Shown piece by piece: positions 5,553-6,618 of a DNA stretch of 6,618 nt (position 1 is its first letter; every line of letters starts with the position of its first letter). Made by a program: the position numbers and the translations under genes. Source of the stretch: Acetobacteraceae bacterium (GTDB taxonomy: Bacteria > Pseudomonadota > Alphaproteobacteria > Acetobacterales > Acetobacteraceae); the NCBI GenBank assembly GCA_947475475.1, contig CANJOG010000116.1, positions 1-6,618 of the forward strand. The letters run 5' to 3'. A model generated the notes under the pieces. It had not been told where the DNA came from and made no database searches. It was given only the letters and a program-made list of their open reading frames with translations.

Positions 5553-5858
5553 TCAGTGCGTCCAGTTTTCGGTGCGGCCGAAGCGGAAATTGTCGGAGTA
5601 GTTTTTCGGTCGGAATTTCTTCGGGCGCGGCAGTTCGAGGTCGAAGTCGATGCCGTTGCGCTCGGCGTAGCCGATGGCTTCCTCGCGCGACTCGAAGCGG
5701 AGGACGACCTGGCGCTGGGTGTCCGTGCTGCCGATCCAGCCCATCAGGCGGTCGGCGCGCTGGGGGGCGTTGGGGGCGTATTCGAGCACCCAGTCCGCGG
5801 TGCGGGCGGCACCTGACTGCATGGCGTTCTTCGGGGTCTGGTAGATCCGTGCGCGCAT
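5553..5858 (-). CDS. NDUFS4-like complex I accessory subunit (ETC complex I subunit conserved region)
   Basis: This is a 101-residue protein matching the ETC complex I subunit family (mitochondrial NDUFS4 / 18-kDa subunit homologue), an accessory subunit of the peripheral arm of NADH:quinone oxidoreductase. The family landmarks appear in order: MRARIYQTPKNAMQSG (1-16), WVLEYAP (23-29), LMGWIGSTDTQRQVVLRF (38-55), EEAIGYAERNGI (59-70) and the C-terminal KNYSDNFRFGRTENWTH (85-101). The length is normal for the bacterial version, which lacks a mitochondrial targeting peptide. AGAGG lies 7 nt before the ATG. In alphaproteobacteria this subunit is typically encoded away from the nuo operon, as here. 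It sits between tRNA-Pro (61 nt upstream) and tRNA-Arg (33 nt downstream) on the same strand. Confidence 0.95.
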   Translation of the reverse strand: MRARIYQTPKNAMQSGAARTADWVLEYAPNAPQRADRLMGWIGSTDTQRQVVLRFESREEAIGYAERNGIDFDLELPRPKKFRPKNYSDNFRFGRTENWTH

Positions 5859-5919
5859 CCTCGGCCCTCTGCTCAGGCGGTGGTCAGTCGAAGTCCGTCA
5901 TAGCCGGTCGTCTCATCAG

Positions 5920-5996
5920 TGGTCGGGGCGGCCGGACTCGAACCGGCGGCCTCGTGTACCCAAAACACGCGCGCTACCAGGCTGCGCCACGCCCCG
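5920..5996 (-). tRNA. tRNA-Pro (anticodon TGG)
   Basis: This is a complete 77-nt cloverleaf on the minus strand. The acceptor CGGGGCG pairs with CGCCCCG. The D-arm is GCGC/GCGC. The anticodon stem CGTGT/ACACG encloses loop TTTGGGT, giving anticodon TGG. The T-arm is GCCGG/CCGGC around TTCGAGT. An A discriminator is followed by an encoded CCA. It decodes CCA/CCG-type proline codons. It lies between the DUF192 gene and the NDUFS4-like gene, all on the same strand. Confidence 0.97.
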
Positions 5997-6034
5997 AGAC
6001 CCTGTGATCCGAAACCGGCCGGAAGCTAGGTGCT

Positions 6035-6056
6035 GCGGCTCGCCGAGGCAAGCCGC
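6035..6056 (-). terminator. Hairpin after the DUF192 gene, possible terminator
   Basis: On the minus strand GCGGCTTGC, a CTCG loop and GCGAGCCGC form a 9-bp stem. The only non-Watson-Crick position is a G-U wobble in minus-strand RNA; the plus strand would have a C-A mismatch. This matches the transcription direction of the DUF192 gene ending at 6093. No U-tract follows, so it might instead be a structural element between the gene and tRNA-Pro. Confidence 0.4.
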
Positions 6057-6092
6057 CTTGGTAGCATCGCGGATAGGCGTAGGAGGGGCGGT

Positions 6093-6617
6093 CTACTTTG
6101 CGGGCGTGAAAATCCGGTTCTCCACCTTGTCGCCGACACGGATGTTCAGCTTCGCGGTGGCGCCGGCGGCGAGTTCGAGCGTGCCGCGGACCGGGAAGCG
6201 GGCGTCGATATTGGCCAGGCTGCGCGGGACGGTGTTCTCGGCGATCGAGCGGATGGTGCCGTCGGCGGCGATGAAGAGCATGTCCAGCGGGATCAGCGTG
6301 TTCTTCATCCACATCTGCGCCTGCCGCTCGGAGCCCCAGTCGAACAGCATGCCGCTATCGGCGGGGACTTCGGTGCGGAACATCAGGCCGACGGTCTGCT
6401 GCTGCGGCGTCAGCGCCATCTCGACCTGGAAATCGTGGCGCTTGCCGTCGCGGGTGGCGATGGTGAGCTTCTCGCGGGGCAGTTGCGGCTGCGGGCTGGT
6501 TGGCTCGGAGATTGGCCCGCCCTGGGCGAAGGCGCTTCCCATGCCCGGCGGCATGGCGGCAAGCAGGGGGGCGGCCAGCAGGGCGGCCATCAGGCTGAGC
6601 AGAAAGGAACGGCGCAT
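6093..6617 (-). CDS. Secreted DUF192 family protein
   Basis: This is a 174-residue exported protein with a DUF192 domain. Residues 1-31 are a signal peptide (MRRSFLLSLMAALLAAPLLA..., cleavage likely after SAFA). A Pro/Gln/Ser-rich linker runs from about 32 to 48. The DUF192 landmarks follow: GLMFRTEVPADSGMLFDW (77-94), MWMKNTLIPLDMLFI (102-116), DGTIRSI (119-125) and RGTLELAAG (144-152). DUF192 proteins are small beta-rich domains usually found in the periplasm; their biochemical role is not established. The ATG at 6617 lies one base from the right edge, so its ribosome binding site is not visible. The Arg-Arg-hydrophobic N-terminus makes this start likely. The stop is TAG at 6093-6095. It is the first gene of the minus-strand block that continues with tRNA-Pro. 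Confidence 0.93.
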   Translation of the reverse strand: MRRSFLLSLMAALLAAPLLAAMPPGMGSAFAQGGPISEPTSPQPQLPREKLTIATRDGKRHDFQVEMALTPQQQTVGLMFRTEVPADSGMLFDWGSERQAQMWMKNTLIPLDMLFIAADGTIRSIAENTVPRSLANIDARFPVRGTLELAAGATAKLNIRVGDKVENRIFTPAK

Positions 6618-6618
6618 A

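Noticed and set aside
5387..6007. 206-residue open frame on the plus strand
   Set aside because: It runs antisense through two tRNA genes and the complex I subunit gene, so it cannot be a real coding region.

Overview
The window looks like chromosomal DNA of a high-GC alphaproteobacterium, most likely Rhodospirillales/Acetobacteraceae. The evidence is the strong GC bias with C/G third positions, an alphaproteobacterial NDUFS4-type complex I accessory subunit, a CheZ of the alphaproteobacterial type and CCA-encoding tRNA genes. The exact genus cannot be read from the sequence.

Left part (1-2990), all on the minus strand. A membrane sensor gene with a periplasmic cache-like domain and the start of a HAMP domain runs off the left edge. 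Just upstream in transcription order, 54 bp away, is a secreted cupredoxin of the family often labelled 'methylamine utilization protein'. The two probably form a redox- or copper-related sensory unit. A non-coding gap with a very long hairpin separates them from a stand-alone cheZ (TTG start, intact catalytic Asp/Gln pair, CheY-binding-type tail, tandem-repeat linker). Before cheZ lies a 70-residue conserved-looking protein of unknown function.

Middle (3153-5440). A plus-strand TIM-barrel sugar isomerase/epimerase-like gene faces a minus-strand gene for a secreted PEP-CTERM protein. A perfect hairpin lies in the gap between their converging 3' ends. Upstream of the PEP-CTERM gene is a strikingly A+T-rich non-coding stretch that reaches the 3' end of tRNA-Arg.

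Right part (5443-6617), all on the minus strand. The order of transcription is a secreted DUF192 protein, tRNA-Pro(TGG), the NDUFS4-like complex I subunit and tRNA-Arg(TCT). This is a compact housekeeping block in which a protein gene sits between two tRNAs.

No CRISPR array, insertion sequence, integrase or toxin-antitoxin pair is visible. I see no clearly new multi-gene system. The best leads are the cupredoxin-sensor pair, the long hairpin, the repeat-bearing CheZ linker and the A+T-rich PEP-CTERM segment beside tRNA-Arg.
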